Below are positions 38,902 to 48,334 of a DNA stretch of 64,000 nt, piece by piece. Every line of letters starts with the position of its first letter. Position 1 is the stretch's first letter. Made by a program: the position numbers and the translations under genes. The stretch is from an uncultured Clostridia bacterium (lineage in GTDB: Bacteria > Bacillota > Clostridia > Oscillospirales > Acutalibacteraceae). Below the pieces are notes generated by a model. The model ran no database searches and was not told the DNA's origin. It worked only from the letters and a program-made list of their open reading frames with translations. The DNA lies in assembly GCA_944384855.1 (NCBI GenBank), contig CALWUY010000053.1, positions 62,001-126,000 of the forward strand. Reading direction: 5' to 3'.

Positions 38902-39840
38902 TTATAATTCAAGTCCCGCAGTTTTATCAGTGCCCAATACTATATTCATACACTCTACCGCGGCTCCCGAAGCACCTTTGCCGAGATTATCGTACCTTGA
39001 AATAAGTAAAATCCGTTCACTGTTTCCGGACACATATATTTCCATACTGTCTTTAAAACTTAACTTATTCGCTGAAATAAATCCGTTTTCGTCAAAATTT
39101 TCTTCAATAAACTTTACAACGGGACCGTTATATTTTTCTTTATACGCCTTTTTTATGTCATCTGCAGTACAGCCGCCCGACAGCATATCCGCGAAAACCG
39201 GCACGATTACTTCCATTCCGCTGTAATAAGCGTCCACAACCGGTATGAAAACCGGAGAAACTGAAATTCCGGTGAGCGCCGTCATTTCAGGTAAATGCTT
39301 ATGCGACTGGGACAGCCCGTATTGTCTCGGCGCCTCAAGCAAAGTATCACGGTCCGCTCTTTCGTATTCGGATATCATACTTTTCCCGCCGCCTGAATAT
39401 CCTGTCAGAGAAAAGCATGTAAGCATGGTTTCTTTGCTGATAATCCCGCTTTCGACCAAGGGGTAAACAAGCGCTATAAATCCGCTCGCATGACATCCGG
39501 GCACTGCTATTCTTTTTGAGTTTCTGATTTTTTTCTCCAGTTCGTTTCTGAGTTCCGGAAAACCGTATACCCATCCTTTTTCGGTTCTGTGCGCCGTAGA
39601 AGTGTCTATTACCACCGTACTGTCATTTTCTATTAACGATACCGCCTCTCTGGCAGCAGCGTCAGGCAGACATAAAAACGCAATATCAGCCTCATTCAAA
39701 GCTTTTTTTCTTACCGATACATCTTTGCGGCATTCCTCACTCAATCTGATAAGCTGTATATCGTTTCTGGATTCGAGCCTTTCGTAAATCCGCAGTCCGG
39801 TAGTCCCTGCGCTTCCATCAATAAAAACTTTTTTTATCAT
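38902..39840 (-). CDS. argC: N-acetyl-gamma-glutamyl-phosphate reductase (short, type 2)
   Basis: NADPH-dependent reduction of acetylglutamyl phosphate. 312 residues, the shorter ArgC class (type 1 is about 345). GSAGTTGLRI is the nucleotide loop and VPGCHASGF contains the catalytic cysteine. The start overlaps argH by 23 nt, with GGAG 7 nt before it inside argH. The neighbours are the rest of the arginine pathway. Confidence 0.92.
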   Translation of the reverse strand: MIKKVFIDGSAGTTGLRIYERLESRNDIQLIRLSEECRKDVSVRKKALNEADIAFLCLPDAAAREAVSLIENDSTVVIDTSTAHRTEKGWVYGFPELRNELEKKIRNSKRIAVPGCHASGFIALVYPLVESGIISKETMLTCFSLTGYSGGGKSMISEYERADRDTLLEAPRQYGLSQSHKHLPEMTALTGISVSPVFIPVVDAYYSGMEVIVPVFADMLSGGCTADDIKKAYKEKYNGPVVKFIEENFDENGFISANKLSFKDSMEIYVSGNSERILLISRYDNLGKGASGAAVECMNIVLGTDKTAGLEL

Positions 39841-41209
39841 TTAAAAACTCCAATACATACTCTATCTGTTTCTTTACCGATTCCGGACCTGTACCGCCTT
39901 CTGATATGCGCCTGTTAACACAGTTTTGAAGCGATATACAGTCAAACAAATCCTCTTCAAACAGCGAATTGAATTCCTTATATTTTTCAAAGCTTAAATT
40001 TTCAAGCACAAACCCGTTATTTATACAGTAACCTACTATTTCCCCTACACATTTATATGCGGTTCTGAACGGAATTCCCTTTCTCACAAGATAATCTGCC
40101 AAATCGGTTGCGTTTATAAAACCGTCCTTAGCGGCTTTAAGCATATTATCCTCGCAGACTGTCATTGTAGCTATCATGGGGGCAAATACACTCAGACATT
40201 GTTTAACAGTATCAACCGCGTCAAATACCGATTCCTTGTCTTCCTGCATATCCTTATTGTATGCCAACGGCAAACCTTTAAGTATCGTAAGCAGCGCCAT
40301 TAAATCACCGTACACTCTGCCGGTTTTTCCCCTGACGAGTTCAGCCATATCGGGATTTTTCTTCTGCGGCATTATGCTTGAACCGGTTGTGTAACCGTCA
40401 TCCAGTTCAATAAACTTGAATTCCCAGCTTGACCACAGAATTATTTCCTCGGAAAAACGTGACAAATGCATCATAAGTATGGAAAATGCGCTTAACAGCT
40501 CAACGCAGAAATCCCTGTCAGAAACACTGTCCATACTGTTAAGGGTGATACCCGAAAAATCAAGCGCACTCGCCGTCATATTACGGTCTGTGTCATAGGT
40601 CGTGCCTGCAAGGGCACATGCGCCTAACGGCGACACATTCATTCGTTTTACAGCCACTTCTATTCTTGATATATCGCGTATGAACATCATGGCATACGCC
40701 ATTAAATGATGTGCAAAGGTAACCGGCTGCGCCCGCTGCAAATGGGTATATCCGGGCATTATAGCATCGCGGTGCTTTAACGCCTGCTCTGCGACAGCAC
40801 TCAAAAGCGCTTTTATCAGCGAAGTTATTTTCTTGGCTTCGTCTCTCAGGTACAGTCTTATATCCAGCGCAACCTGATCGTTTCTGCTTCTGGCAGTATG
40901 CAGTTTTTTGCCTACGTCTCCTATACGTTTTGTAAGTTCAGATTCCACAAACATATGTATATCTTCGGCTTCACTGTCAAAAAGCAGGACTCCGTTGTCA
41001 ATATCGGCAAGTATGGATTCCAGGCCGTCTATAATAGCGGAACAGTCTTCTTTAGATATAATTCCCTTAGCCGAAAGCATTGCGGCATGCGCCATCGAAC
41101 CTGTAATATCCTGCCTGTACATTCTTGAATCAAAATGAATTGAAGAATTGAAGTCGTCTGCCAAGCGGTTAAGCGACTTATTAAATCTTCCTGCCCACAT
41201 CTTTTCCAT
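39818..41209 (-). CDS. argH: argininosuccinate lyase
   Basis: Final step of arginine synthesis, releasing fumarate. The 463-residue fumarase-superfamily enzyme starts MEKMWAGRF and carries HTARSRNDQVALD and the family signature GSSIMPQKKNPD. The ATG at 41209 is seven bases after GGAG; one two codons upstream is too close. It follows argG across a 90-bp gap that contains a GGGGCGGATAT half-palindrome and no gene. Confidence 0.95.
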   Translation of the reverse strand: MEKMWAGRFNKSLNRLADDFNSSIHFDSRMYRQDITGSMAHAAMLSAKGIISKEDCSAIIDGLESILADIDNGVLLFDSEAEDIHMFVESELTKRIGDVGKKLHTARSRNDQVALDIRLYLRDEAKKITSLIKALLSAVAEQALKHRDAIMPGYTHLQRAQPVTFAHHLMAYAMMFIRDISRIEVAVKRMNVSPLGACALAGTTYDTDRNMTASALDFSGITLNSMDSVSDRDFCVELLSAFSILMMHLSRFSEEIILWSSWEFKFIELDDGYTTGSSIMPQKKNPDMAELVRGKTGRVYGDLMALLTILKGLPLAYNKDMQEDKESVFDAVDTVKQCLSVFAPMIATMTVCEDNMLKAAKDGFINATDLADYLVRKGIPFRTAYKCVGEIVGYCINNGFVLENLSFEKYKEFNSLFEEDLFDCISLQNCVNRRISEGGTGPESVKKQIEYVLEFLNDKKSFY

Positions 41210-41298
41210 AATCATTCTCCGTCATCTTATAAATTTTTAATTCAGCGCGCGGTATAAATTTCTTCTTGCAATGATAGGGGCGGATATATTAATTATCC

Positions 41299-42528
41299 TT
41301 ATTTAAGTCCGTTTTTTGCCTTCATTTTAGCGTAAACCTTAGTAGGCAGACCATAAAGATTTATGAAACCTTGAGAATCTTTCTGATCATAAACCTCATC
41401 TTCATCAAACGTCGCAATTTCAGGGTCATAAAGTGAGTACGGAGACGTTACTCCCGCGTTTATCATATTGCCTTTGTAAAGTTTTAAGGTGACATCTCCT
41501 GTAACAAACTTTTGAGTGGTCTTAACAAACGATAAAATTGCCTCGACAAGCGGAGTAAACCACTGTGCGTTGTATACAAGTTCCGCAAGTTTCTGCGCAA
41601 CAAGAGACTTATAGTGAGCCGTTTCCTTATCAAGACAGATGCTTTCAAGCACAGAATGCGCTTTGTAAAGGATAGCTCCTCCCGGAGTCTCGTAAACGCC
41701 ACGGCATTTCATTCCTACAAGACGGTTTTCAACTATATCAAGCAATCCGATACCGTTTTCTCCTCCGAGCTTGTTCAGCGTTTCCACGAGTTCTACCGCA
41801 TTCATATTTTTGCCGTCAACAGCAGTAGGAATTCCCTTTTCAAAATGTACTGTTACATAGGTGGGCTTGTCGGGTGCCATTTCGGGAGATACACCCATTT
41901 CCAAAAATCCTTTTTTATTGTACTGAGGCTCGTTTTTCGGATCTTCGAGATCAAGACCCTCATGCGATAAATGCCATATATTCTTATCTTTTGAATAATT
42001 GGTTTCGCGGTTTATTTTTAAGGGCACATTATGCGCTTCGGCATACTCTATTTCCTCTTCGCGGGACTTTATCGACCACTCTCTCCAAGGAGCTATGATC
42101 TGCATGTCGGGCGCAAATGCCTTGATAGCAAGCTCAAACCTTACCTGATCGTTACCCTTGCCGGTACAGCCGTGACAAATCGCGTCGGCGCCTTCAGCAA
42201 TAGCTATCTCCGCTATCCTTTTTGCTATAGGAGGACGCGCAAATGCGGTGCCCAGCATATATTCCTCATAAAGCGCGCCGGCCTGCACGCACGGAAATAC
42301 ATATTCGGTGAGAAATTCTTCAGTCAAATCCTCTATGTAACATTTTGAAGCTCCGGTTTTCAGCGCTTTTTCCTCTAAGCCTTCAAGCTCACTTGCCTGT
42401 CCCACATTTCCCGATACCGCTATAATCTCAGGATTATTGTAATTTTCCTTTAGCCACGGGATAATGATAGACGTATCCAATCCGCCCGAATACGCAAGAA
42501 CTACCTTCTTAATATTTTTTTTATTCAT
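41299..42528 (-). CDS. argG: argininosuccinate synthase
   Basis: ATP-dependent joining of citrulline and aspartate. 409 residues: the N-terminal PP-loop [27 protein letters not shown] and the downstream synthetase domain. GGAGGGTTAATT precedes ATG 42528; the frame's earlier codons run through the ARG box and are rejected. First gene of the argGHCJBDF operon, so the pathway order in the operon is last steps first. Confidence 0.96.
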   Translation of the reverse strand: MNKKNIKKVVLAYSGGLDTSIIIPWLKENYNNPEIIAVSGNVGQASELEGLEEKALKTGASKCYIEDLTEEFLTEYVFPCVQAGALYEEYMLGTAFARPPIAKRIAEIAIAEGADAICHGCTGKGNDQVRFELAIKAFAPDMQIIAPWREWSIKSREEEIEYAEAHNVPLKINRETNYSKDKNIWHLSHEGLDLEDPKNEPQYNKKGFLEMGVSPEMAPDKPTYVTVHFEKGIPTAVDGKNMNAVELVETLNKLGGENGIGLLDIVENRLVGMKCRGVYETPGGAILYKAHSVLESICLDKETAHYKSLVAQKLAELVYNAQWFTPLVEAILSFVKTTQKFVTGDVTLKLYKGNMINAGVTSPYSLYDPEIATFDEDEVYDQKDSQGFINLYGLPTKVYAKMKAKNGLK

Positions 42529-42541
42529 AATTAACCCTCCG

Positions 42542-42559
42542 TATGCATAATTATGCATT
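42542..42559. promoter_or_regulatory. ARG box 1 (ArgR operator)
   Basis: TATGCATAATTATGCATT matches the ArgR consensus (W-N-TGAAT-WWWW-ATTCA-N-W) at 16 of 18 positions and is a near-perfect palindrome. It lies in the argG leader just before the ribosome site. Confidence 0.78.
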
Positions 42560-42582
42560 AATTCTTAAGTTTATTTGCATAA

Positions 42583-42611
42583 ATTTTACCATATATTGAA
42601 TAAATATGCAA
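42583..42611 (-). promoter_or_regulatory. promoter of the arginine operon
   Basis: On the minus strand TTGCAT (42611-42606), a 17-bp spacer and TAAAAT (42588-42583), about 55 bp upstream of argG. ARG box 2 overlaps its -35. Confidence 0.75.
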
Positions 42612-42612
42612 G
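42595..42612. promoter_or_regulatory. ARG box 2 (ArgR operator)
   Basis: ATTGAATAAATATGCAAG matches the ArgR consensus at 16 of 18 positions and covers the -35 region of the argG promoter. Its centre is 53 bp, about five helical turns, from that of box 1, with a weaker 14/18 site at about 42574-42591 between them. Confidence 0.75.
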
Positions 42613-42704
42613 CAATTAATCAAACTTTACTCATTTTTTACCTCTTGCACATATTGTACCATACTTGGCCGATGTTTTTGTATACTTTATGCAAAAGCAT
42701 GACA

Positions 42705-43901
42705 TCAAAGCGGCCGCTTTCTGAAAATCCCGGCAGATATATACTCTTTTGTACCTGATTTTTCTTTTAATTCTATGTAATAACCCTTCGCGTCAGGCGG
42801 TATTTTAACAATAACCTGATTATTTTTTATCTGCGCTTCGGAAATATGCCACGTAAACTCCAGCTCGCTTTTTTCACTGTAACGGTAATCTTCTGTAATG
42901 TAATAGAGTGAAGCCTTTATATCTCTTCCCTTTGTATCACGGTCAATTTCAAATCTATCCGTAAAAAACCCGGTATTGTCATTTTTCAAACGCACAAAGA
43001 CATCCTCTTTGTTTATAGCTGCGTCTGCAAACCGGTAAGATTCCTCTCTTATCCATCCCCAATAATGCGCGTGGTTCATCTCATTGCATATTGAAAGTAC
43101 ACTTCCCGCATCTTTTGTGGCAAGATATGAAAGACAGTTCGGAACTATATCAAAAGCGGTGTCGGCATTCCAGCAAAGCCACAGTACCGGAAAATCAATA
43201 CTTTTGTACCTGTCTGAAACTTCCCAGTATTTCAGTCCTTCCTCTGTTTTAAAAGGCTGCATAATCTCCGACAGAGAATACTGCAGATAACCGCTTCCGT
43301 ATATAGGAATCGCAAAGGCAAACCGCTTATCGTGCGCTATTACCTGCGAAGTGGTGACTCCGCCCCAGGAAATTCCGGTAATCCCTATTTTTGATTTATC
43401 TATCCTCTCATCACAAAGCAATACATTATGAGCTAAAATAGTATCTGCAACCGCCGTATACAACCAGGAATCCTCTATTCTGCCGTTATCCTCATATATT
43501 CCGTAACCGTCCGGTCCGGCTATAAATTCATCATCCTCTTGCCAGCGTTCAAAGTACTCGTCCCGCTGTTCTTCTGTTCCTGCCAGACCCTTCTGGTTTT
43601 CAGCAGGCAAAAATCCCCTCAAATCAAGAGCTATCGCTGCGTATCCTCTGCCGTTCCAGATCTTAACCCAATGCGCGTATGAATGACCTCCGCCGCCGTG
43701 TACCAGTACAACTGCCGGAACCTTTTTGTCACAGCTGTTTTCAGGATAGCCTATGTATGAAAACACTTTGGTCTTTTTACCCTTGTACTGCGCGCCTTCA
43801 AACCATAGCGCCTTTACCCCGTACCAGTCTGTTTCCGGTTTCATATCATACTCCGGCATATATTCAAAATACGGCATTATACTTAAAAATTTACTAAACA
43901 T
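42705..43901 (-). CDS. acetyl-esterase-like alpha/beta hydrolase
   Basis: A 398-residue cytoplasmic protein (no signal peptide). AVVLVHGGGGHSYAHW is the oxyanion region, and IGITGISWGGVTTSQV contains the GxSxG nucleophile. The probable acid is in the WNADTAFD region and the histidine in MNHAHYWGW. The fold resembles acetylxylan esterase/cephalosporin-C deacetylase and dienelactone hydrolase. The last ~110 residues add an extra beta-rich domain. It is a single gene with its own promoter and a possible sugar-responsive operator, so a role in deacetylating plant oligosaccharides is plausible but not proven. Confidence 0.72.
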   Translation of the reverse strand: MFSKFLSIMPYFEYMPEYDMKPETDWYGVKALWFEGAQYKGKKTKVFSYIGYPENSCDKKVPAVVLVHGGGGHSYAHWVKIWNGRGYAAIALDLRGFLPAENQKGLAGTEEQRDEYFERWQEDDEFIAGPDGYGIYEDNGRIEDSWLYTAVADTILAHNVLLCDERIDKSKIGITGISWGGVTTSQVIAHDKRFAFAIPIYGSGYLQYSLSEIMQPFKTEEGLKYWEVSDRYKSIDFPVLWLCWNADTAFDIVPNCLSYLATKDAGSVLSICNEMNHAHYWGWIREESYRFADAAINKEDVFVRLKNDNTGFFTDRFEIDRDTKGRDIKASLYYITEDYRYSEKSELEFTWHISEAQIKNNQVIVKIPPDAKGYYIELKEKSGTKEYISAGIFRKRPL

Positions 43902-43922
43902 TTTTTCTCACTCCGTTGATAT

Positions 43923-43942
43923 TATGCAACCGAAAATGCATA
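43923..43942. promoter_or_regulatory. candidate operator of the esterase gene
   Basis: TATGCA and TGCATA half-sites are separated by 8 bp (ACCGAAAA) between the promoter and the start codon, the layout of a LacI-type or similar repressor site. The regulator is not identified. Confidence 0.45.
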
Positions 43943-43971
43943 TAAACGTTAACAACTCTGCGACTGTAAAT

Positions 43972-44000
43972 AGTATACACTCATTATACATTTCTTTCAA
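43972..44000 (-). promoter_or_regulatory. promoter of the esterase gene
   Basis: On the minus strand TTGAAA (44000-43995), a 17-bp spacer and TATACT (43977-43972), about 70 bp upstream of the ATG. Confidence 0.8.
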
Positions 44001-44067
44001 GACAAAATATATCATATTTTATTATAAAACCGGGATTTTACCCTAAAACTTTATATTAAAACATTTA

Positions 44068-44100
44068 AAAGCAAGCGGCCGTAAAATGACCGCTTGCTTT
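44068..44100 (-). terminator. terminator of the oxaloacetate decarboxylase operon
   Basis: An 11-bp stem AAAGCAAGCGG (44068-44078 with 44090-44100) placed 23 bp after the oadA stop on the minus strand, followed there by an AT-rich stretch. Confidence 0.75.
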
Positions 44101-44123
44101 ATTATAAATTTCTTATTTAAAAA

Positions 44124-45530
44124 TCAAACCGAAAGGTCTTCAACTATCAGATTTCTGACTGCATTTTCATCTTCCGGAGCTTTATCCCTGACGGCAAAGA
44201 ATTTCTCGGCAACCTGCGGGAAAAGCGCGTAGCTTAATACATCTTCGGCACTTTTTCCTATACCCTTTTCCTTCATTTCCTTCGCGTATTTTTCAAGCTC
44301 AGGTTCTATCAAATCAGCCGGACGTCTGGTTATCACCGTATCATTTCCGATAGCTTTCTTTCGTACCTCTTCATTAACATGACCCGGCAATCTTCCGTAT
44401 TCGCCGCGCAGCAGTCCCTTTGACTCTTTTGGTATCATTTTGTAACGTTCGCCCGCAAGTACGTTAAGCACAGCCTGTGTTCCCACAATCTGGCTGGTCG
44501 GAGTTACAAGCGGAGGATATCCGAAATCCTCACGAACACGCGGAACTTCTGCCAAAACATCATAATATTTATCTTCGGCATTGGCCTGCTTGAGCTGCGA
44601 TATGAGATTTGAAAGCATTCCGCCGGGTACCTGATATATTAACGTCTTTGTGTCAACATTCAAAACCTTGGGATCAAGTATTCCCTCTGCCTTCATTCTG
44701 TCCGCAACAGTACGGAAATGCGTAGCCACATCATTCAAAGCCGAAAGATCAAGTCCGGTGTCGCGTTCAGTGCCTTTCAGCGTAGCAACCAACGCTTCGG
44801 TAGCAGGGTTGGAAGTACCGTTAGCAAACGGCGACAATGCACAGTCAACAATATCCACTCCTGCCTGTGACGCCATAAGATATGTCATATCGCCTGTTCC
44901 GGTAGTATTATGGGTGTGCAGATGAATCGGAACTTTTACATTTTCCTTTAATTTCTTAACCAGAGAATACGCATCATACGGCAAAAGTAAATTTGCCATA
45001 TCCTTGATACAAATTACATCTGCTCCCATATTTTCAAGCTGTTTGGCAAGCTCTACAAAATAATCTTCATTGTGTACAGGACTTTGCGTATAGCTCAACG
45101 CAGCTTCACAAATACCTCCGTATTTTTTGCAGCTTTTCATTGCCTGCTCTACATTTCGTACATCATTCAGAGCGTCAAAAATTCTGATTACATCTATTCC
45201 GTTTTCAATAGACTTTGCCACAAAAGCCTCTACAACATCATCGGCATAATGCTTGTATCCGAGCAAATTCTGACCGCGAAGAAGCATCTGAAGCTTAGTA
45301 TTGGGCATATGCTTTTTAATAGTGCGCAGCCTTTCCCACGGATCCTCATTCAAAAAACGCATACATGCGTCAAATGTTGCTCCGCCCCAGCACTCAACCG
45401 ACCAGTATCCTATCTTATCGAGTTTTTCAAGCGCCGGAAGCATATCCTCAATTCTCATACGTGTCGCCGCCTGCGACTGATGAGCGTCACGCAAAATAGT
45501 ATCAGTAATAAAAAGTTTTTTACTATCCAT
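44124..45530 (-). CDS. oadA: oxaloacetate decarboxylase alpha (carboxyltransferase) subunit
   Basis: Moves the carboxyl group of oxaloacetate onto biotin, yielding pyruvate. The 468-residue HMGL-like TIM barrel begins with ITDTILRDAHQSQAATRMR and includes VIRIFDALND, ICIKDMANLL (catalytic Lys) and HLHTHNTTGTG (metal His). The usual biotin domain at the C-terminus is absent and encoded separately two genes upstream. The ATG at 45530 has AAAGGAG; the longer frame is rejected. It is similar to pyruvate carboxylase subunit B, but the adjacent beta subunit makes a Na+ pump the better reading. Confidence 0.9.
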   Translation of the reverse strand: MDSKKLFITDTILRDAHQSQAATRMRIEDMLPALEKLDKIGYWSVECWGGATFDACMRFLNEDPWERLRTIKKHMPNTKLQMLLRGQNLLGYKHYADDVVEAFVAKSIENGIDVIRIFDALNDVRNVEQAMKSCKKYGGICEAALSYTQSPVHNEDYFVELAKQLENMGADVICIKDMANLLLPYDAYSLVKKLKENVKVPIHLHTHNTTGTGDMTYLMASQAGVDIVDCALSPFANGTSNPATEALVATLKGTERDTGLDLSALNDVATHFRTVADRMKAEGILDPKVLNVDTKTLIYQVPGGMLSNLISQLKQANAEDKYYDVLAEVPRVREDFGYPPLVTPTSQIVGTQAVLNVLAGERYKMIPKESKGLLRGEYGRLPGHVNEEVRKKAIGNDTVITRRPADLIEPELEKYAKEMKEKGIGKSAEDVLSYALFPQVAEKFFAVRDKAPEDENAVRNLIVEDLSV

Positions 45531-45549
45531 TTTTTTCTCCTTTAAACTA

Positions 45550-46740
45550 CTATGCAAACATCGCAATTAACGCACCGGCAGCAATGGCAGAGCCGATAAC
45601 ACCTGCAACGTTCGGTCCCATAGCGTGCATGAGCAGGAAGTTTGAGGGATTCTCCTTCTGACCTACTGACTGTGAAACACGTGCCGCCATAGGCACAGCT
45701 GAAACTCCTGCGGAACCGATAAGTGGATTTATCTTGTTCTTTGTAAAGAGGTTCATAAACTTCGCCAACAATACACCGCCGGCTGTTCCGAAACCGAAAG
45801 CGACAACACCCAAAACAATTATTGAAAGTGTCTGCAGATTCAGGAAAGTCTCTGCCGTAGCAGTAGCTCCTACCGATATACCTAAGAAAATCGTGACAAT
45901 ATTCATAAGTTCATTCTGAGCCGTCCTGCAAAGACGTTCCGCAACACCCGATTCTTTCCAGAGGTTACCGAGCATCAGACAGCCTATAAGCGGAGCCGCT
46001 GAAGGAACTAAAAGCGCCACAAAAATAGTAACTACGATCGGGAAAATAATTTTTTCCGTTTTTGAAACCTGACGCAGCGGTTTCATTACAATCTGACGTT
46101 CCTTTTTAGTAGTAAGCAGCTTCATTATCGGAGGCTGTATTACAGGCACTAACGCCATGTAGCTGTATGCCGCAACCGCAATCGGTCCCAGCAGGTTCGG
46201 CGCAAGCTTAGATGTTACAAAAATAGCGGTAGGACCGTCCGCACCGCCAATAATACCTATAGAGCTTGCCTCTTTTCCGGTAAATCCCAAATAAACGGCT
46301 CCGATAAGCGTAATGAATATTCCGACCTGAGCCGCGGCGCCCAAAATCAAAGATTTAGGATTGGAAATCAGCGGTCCGAAATCGGTCATAGCACCTATTC
46401 CGACAAAAATAAGGCAGGGATAAATGCAGGTTTTTACACCGATATATAAGAAATCAAGCAAACCGCCGTCATGCATAATAGTACCGTAACCTATTTCACC
46501 GTCCATAAACTGCTGCCAAAGCTCACCGTGGTAGAGTCCTGCACCGGGAAGATTGGTAAGCAGCATACCGAATGCGATACCTATAAGCAAAAGCGGTTCA
46601 AACTGCTTCTTGATAGCTAACCAGAGTAAAAGCAGAGAAACACCAATCATAACAAGGTTTTTCCATCCGCCGTCAGATAAAAAACCGTCTATCATCATAT
46701 AAAAACCGGTTTGCTGTATAAAATTCCAAATAGCTTCCAT
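45550..46740 (-). CDS. oadB: sodium-pumping decarboxylase beta subunit
   Basis: A 396-residue membrane protein with about nine or more helices. It decarboxylates carboxybiotin and couples this to Na+ export. Visible is the conserved cation-binding region [34 protein letters not shown] and, in the C-terminal half, [15 protein letters not shown]. The amino-acid pattern is that of OadB/MmdB/GcdB. Substrate depends on the alpha subunit next to it. Confidence 0.93.
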   Translation of the reverse strand: MEAIWNFIQQTGFYMMIDGFLSDGGWKNLVMIGVSLLLLWLAIKKQFEPLLLIGIAFGMLLTNLPGAGLYHGELWQQFMDGEIGYGTIMHDGGLLDFLYIGVKTCIYPCLIFVGIGAMTDFGPLISNPKSLILGAAAQVGIFITLIGAVYLGFTGKEASSIGIIGGADGPTAIFVTSKLAPNLLGPIAVAAYSYMALVPVIQPPIMKLLTTKKERQIVMKPLRQVSKTEKIIFPIVVTIFVALLVPSAAPLIGCLMLGNLWKESGVAERLCRTAQNELMNIVTIFLGISVGATATAETFLNLQTLSIIVLGVVAFGFGTAGGVLLAKFMNLFTKNKINPLIGSAGVSAVPMAARVSQSVGQKENPSNFLLMHAMGPNVAGVIGSAIAAGALIAMFA

Positions 46741-46770
46741 TTTTTATTCTCCTTCTATTAATGCAAAAAA

Positions 46771-47151
46771 TTACGCAATAACACAGAGAACTTCGCCTGT
46801 CTCAACAGTTGAGCCCTTTGTAACATTTACGGAAGCTATCGTACCGTCACAGGGAGACATAATTTCATTTTCCATTTTCATAGCTTCAAGAATCATAAGA
46901 ACGTCGCCCTTCTTAACCGCAGATCCGTTCTGAACATTTACAGAAAGAATATTTCCCGGCATAGGAGCAGATATGGTTTCACCTCCCGCTGCAGCAGTAG
47001 CGGCGGGTTTAGCAGCAGGCGCAGGAGCCGCAGATTTCTCCGTCGTAGCCTGGGCAGGAGCAGCAGGTGCCGACTTAACATCAGCCGGATCTACAGCCTC
47101 AAGAGTAATTTCATAAGCGGTACCGTTTACAGTAACATTATATTTTTTCAT
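46771..47151 (-). CDS. biotin carrier subunit of the decarboxylase
   Basis: 126 residues: a short N-terminal beta region, an Ala/Pro-rich flexible linker (about 30-60) and a biotinyl domain with EAMKMENEI, whose lysine carries biotin. It swings between the alpha-subunit active site and the membrane beta subunit. It corresponds to gamma-type GcdC/MmdC or the detached C-terminus of OadA. Confidence 0.93.
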   Translation of the reverse strand: MKKYNVTVNGTAYEITLEAVDPADVKSAPAAPAQATTEKSAAPAPAAKPAATAAAGGETISAPMPGNILSVNVQNGSAVKKGDVLMILEAMKMENEIMSPCDGTIASVNVTKGSTVETGEVLCVIA

Positions 47152-47186
47152 TTTTATAACACCTTTCTTTTTAGTGATTATCTGTT

Positions 47187-47459
47187 TTACAATTTTTTAA
47201 ACGAAAGAATTCTTATTGCAGAAATATCCTTGCCTAACTCTTCGGCAACCACTGCCGAAACAGCTGCAATTATTTCCTGGCGGTTTTCAATTACGGCAGG
47301 AGCGGCAACTGCAGTATTATCGGTTTTTTCGGGCTGAATACCCTTCTTTTTATCAGCGGCCATACAAATAGCGCCGACTATTTTACAAATTATTATTATA
47401 CAAATAAGACCGACAAAAACCGTGCCCATGCCCAAAGCCACAACAAACGCATTTGACAT
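47187..47459 (-). CDS. OadG-family decarboxylase gamma/delta subunit
   Basis: A 90-residue protein with one N-terminal transmembrane helix (VVALGMGTVFVGLICIIIICKIVGAI) and a charged cytoplasmic tail. OadG-type subunits hold the alpha subunit to the membrane beta subunit and aid assembly. First gene of the operon behind a clear promoter. Confidence 0.88.
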   Translation of the reverse strand: MSNAFVVALGMGTVFVGLICIIIICKIVGAICMAADKKKGIQPEKTDNTAVAAPAVIENRQEIIAAVSAVVAEELGKDISAIRILSFKKL

Positions 47460-47605
47460 TTAACGCACCTCCCTTAAGCATACACTTTGAAAAATTCGAG
47501 CTGAATTCACTTAATAAACCCACTTCTGCGGCAGAAAAAATGTCTTTGAAAACTGTTGCAGTATGAAGTTTGTTAAAAAAATCACATTTTTGCCCTTATA
47601 CAACA

Positions 47606-47634
47606 ATTATAAACTATTTTTCAATACATTTCAA
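47606..47634 (-). promoter_or_regulatory. promoter of the oxaloacetate decarboxylase operon
   Basis: On the minus strand TTGAAA (47634-47629), a 17-bp spacer and TATAAT (47611-47606). It lies about 150 bp upstream of the first gene in the 340-bp gap to cotJA. The rest of that gap is AT-rich. Nearer cotJA it holds CATATATA at about 47727, a possible sporulation-sigma -10, and a 7-bp stem ACATAAG...CTTATGT around an A7 loop (about 47744-47764). Confidence 0.82.
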
Positions 47635-47799
47635 CATAAAAATTAAATATTTTCCAATTTTTTAAATATCAGGTAGTTGTATAAAGTAACAAATATAATA
47701 AGAAAAAAATATTATGTTACTGGACATATATAAATAGTATTAACATAAGAAAAAAACTTATGTGATTATTATGTTCCCGAGCAGAAAGGAGATCTCAAA

Positions 47800-48069
47800 T
47801 TGGACGAAAGAATTTTAGAATTACTTGAGATGCAAAAAGCGAATGAAAAAAAAGCTCCTCAGCATAACCAGTATCCGCCGGCGGTAGTGCCTACGTGTAT
47901 TAACAACGATTACTGCGTTTTGCCTCCGCGCGATAAGAATAACGGCATATTAACGATGGCCTTTGTAGACATGCAGCCGTTAGAGAGCGTATATCCGCCT
48001 GAGACAGCGTTTGAATACGGATCTTTATTTCCGAATATCAACAAGCCTTTTAACGGAGGTAGGAAATAA
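47800..48069 (+). CDS. cotJA: spore coat associated protein CotJA
   Basis: An 89-residue protein matching the CotJA pattern: LTMAFVDMQPLESVYPPETAFEYGSLFPNINKPFNG. It is made in the mother cell and needed to deliver CotJC to the spore coat. It starts at TTG 47800 with AAAGGAGATC well placed. The stop overlaps the cotJB start by one base. Confidence 0.93.
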   Translation: MDERILELLEMQKANEKKAPQHNQYPPAVVPTCINNDYCVLPPRDKNNGILTMAFVDMQPLESVYPPETAFEYGSLFPNINKPFNGGRK

Positions 48070-48332
48070 TGAACAAATATCAACTTAAAAAGAAGATCTA
48101 CGAACTGGATTTTGCAATTCATGAACTCGTACTGTATTTAGATTCACATCCCACAAGCAAAAAGGCACTTGAGCTGTTAGAAGAATATAAGAAGAAAAGG
48201 CGGGATATGATAATGGCTTACGAAGAAAAATACGGAGCTTTTGTCATGACCCCGAGAGATGTAGAAAAATCAGACTGCTGGAAGTGGCTTGAAGGTCCAT
48301 GGCCGTGGGAAAATAACTTTATGGAGGATTAG
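48069..48332 (+). CDS. cotJB: spore coat protein CotJB
   Basis: An 87-residue protein with the family core FAIHELVLYLDSHPTSKKALELLEEYKKKR and C-terminal WKWLEGPWPWE. Partner of CotJA and CotJC in the coat. Translationally coupled to both neighbours. Confidence 0.93.
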   Translation: MNKYQLKKKIYELDFAIHELVLYLDSHPTSKKALELLEEYKKKRRDMIMAYEEKYGAFVMTPRDVEKSDCWKWLEGPWPWENNFMED

Positions 48333-48334
48333 CA

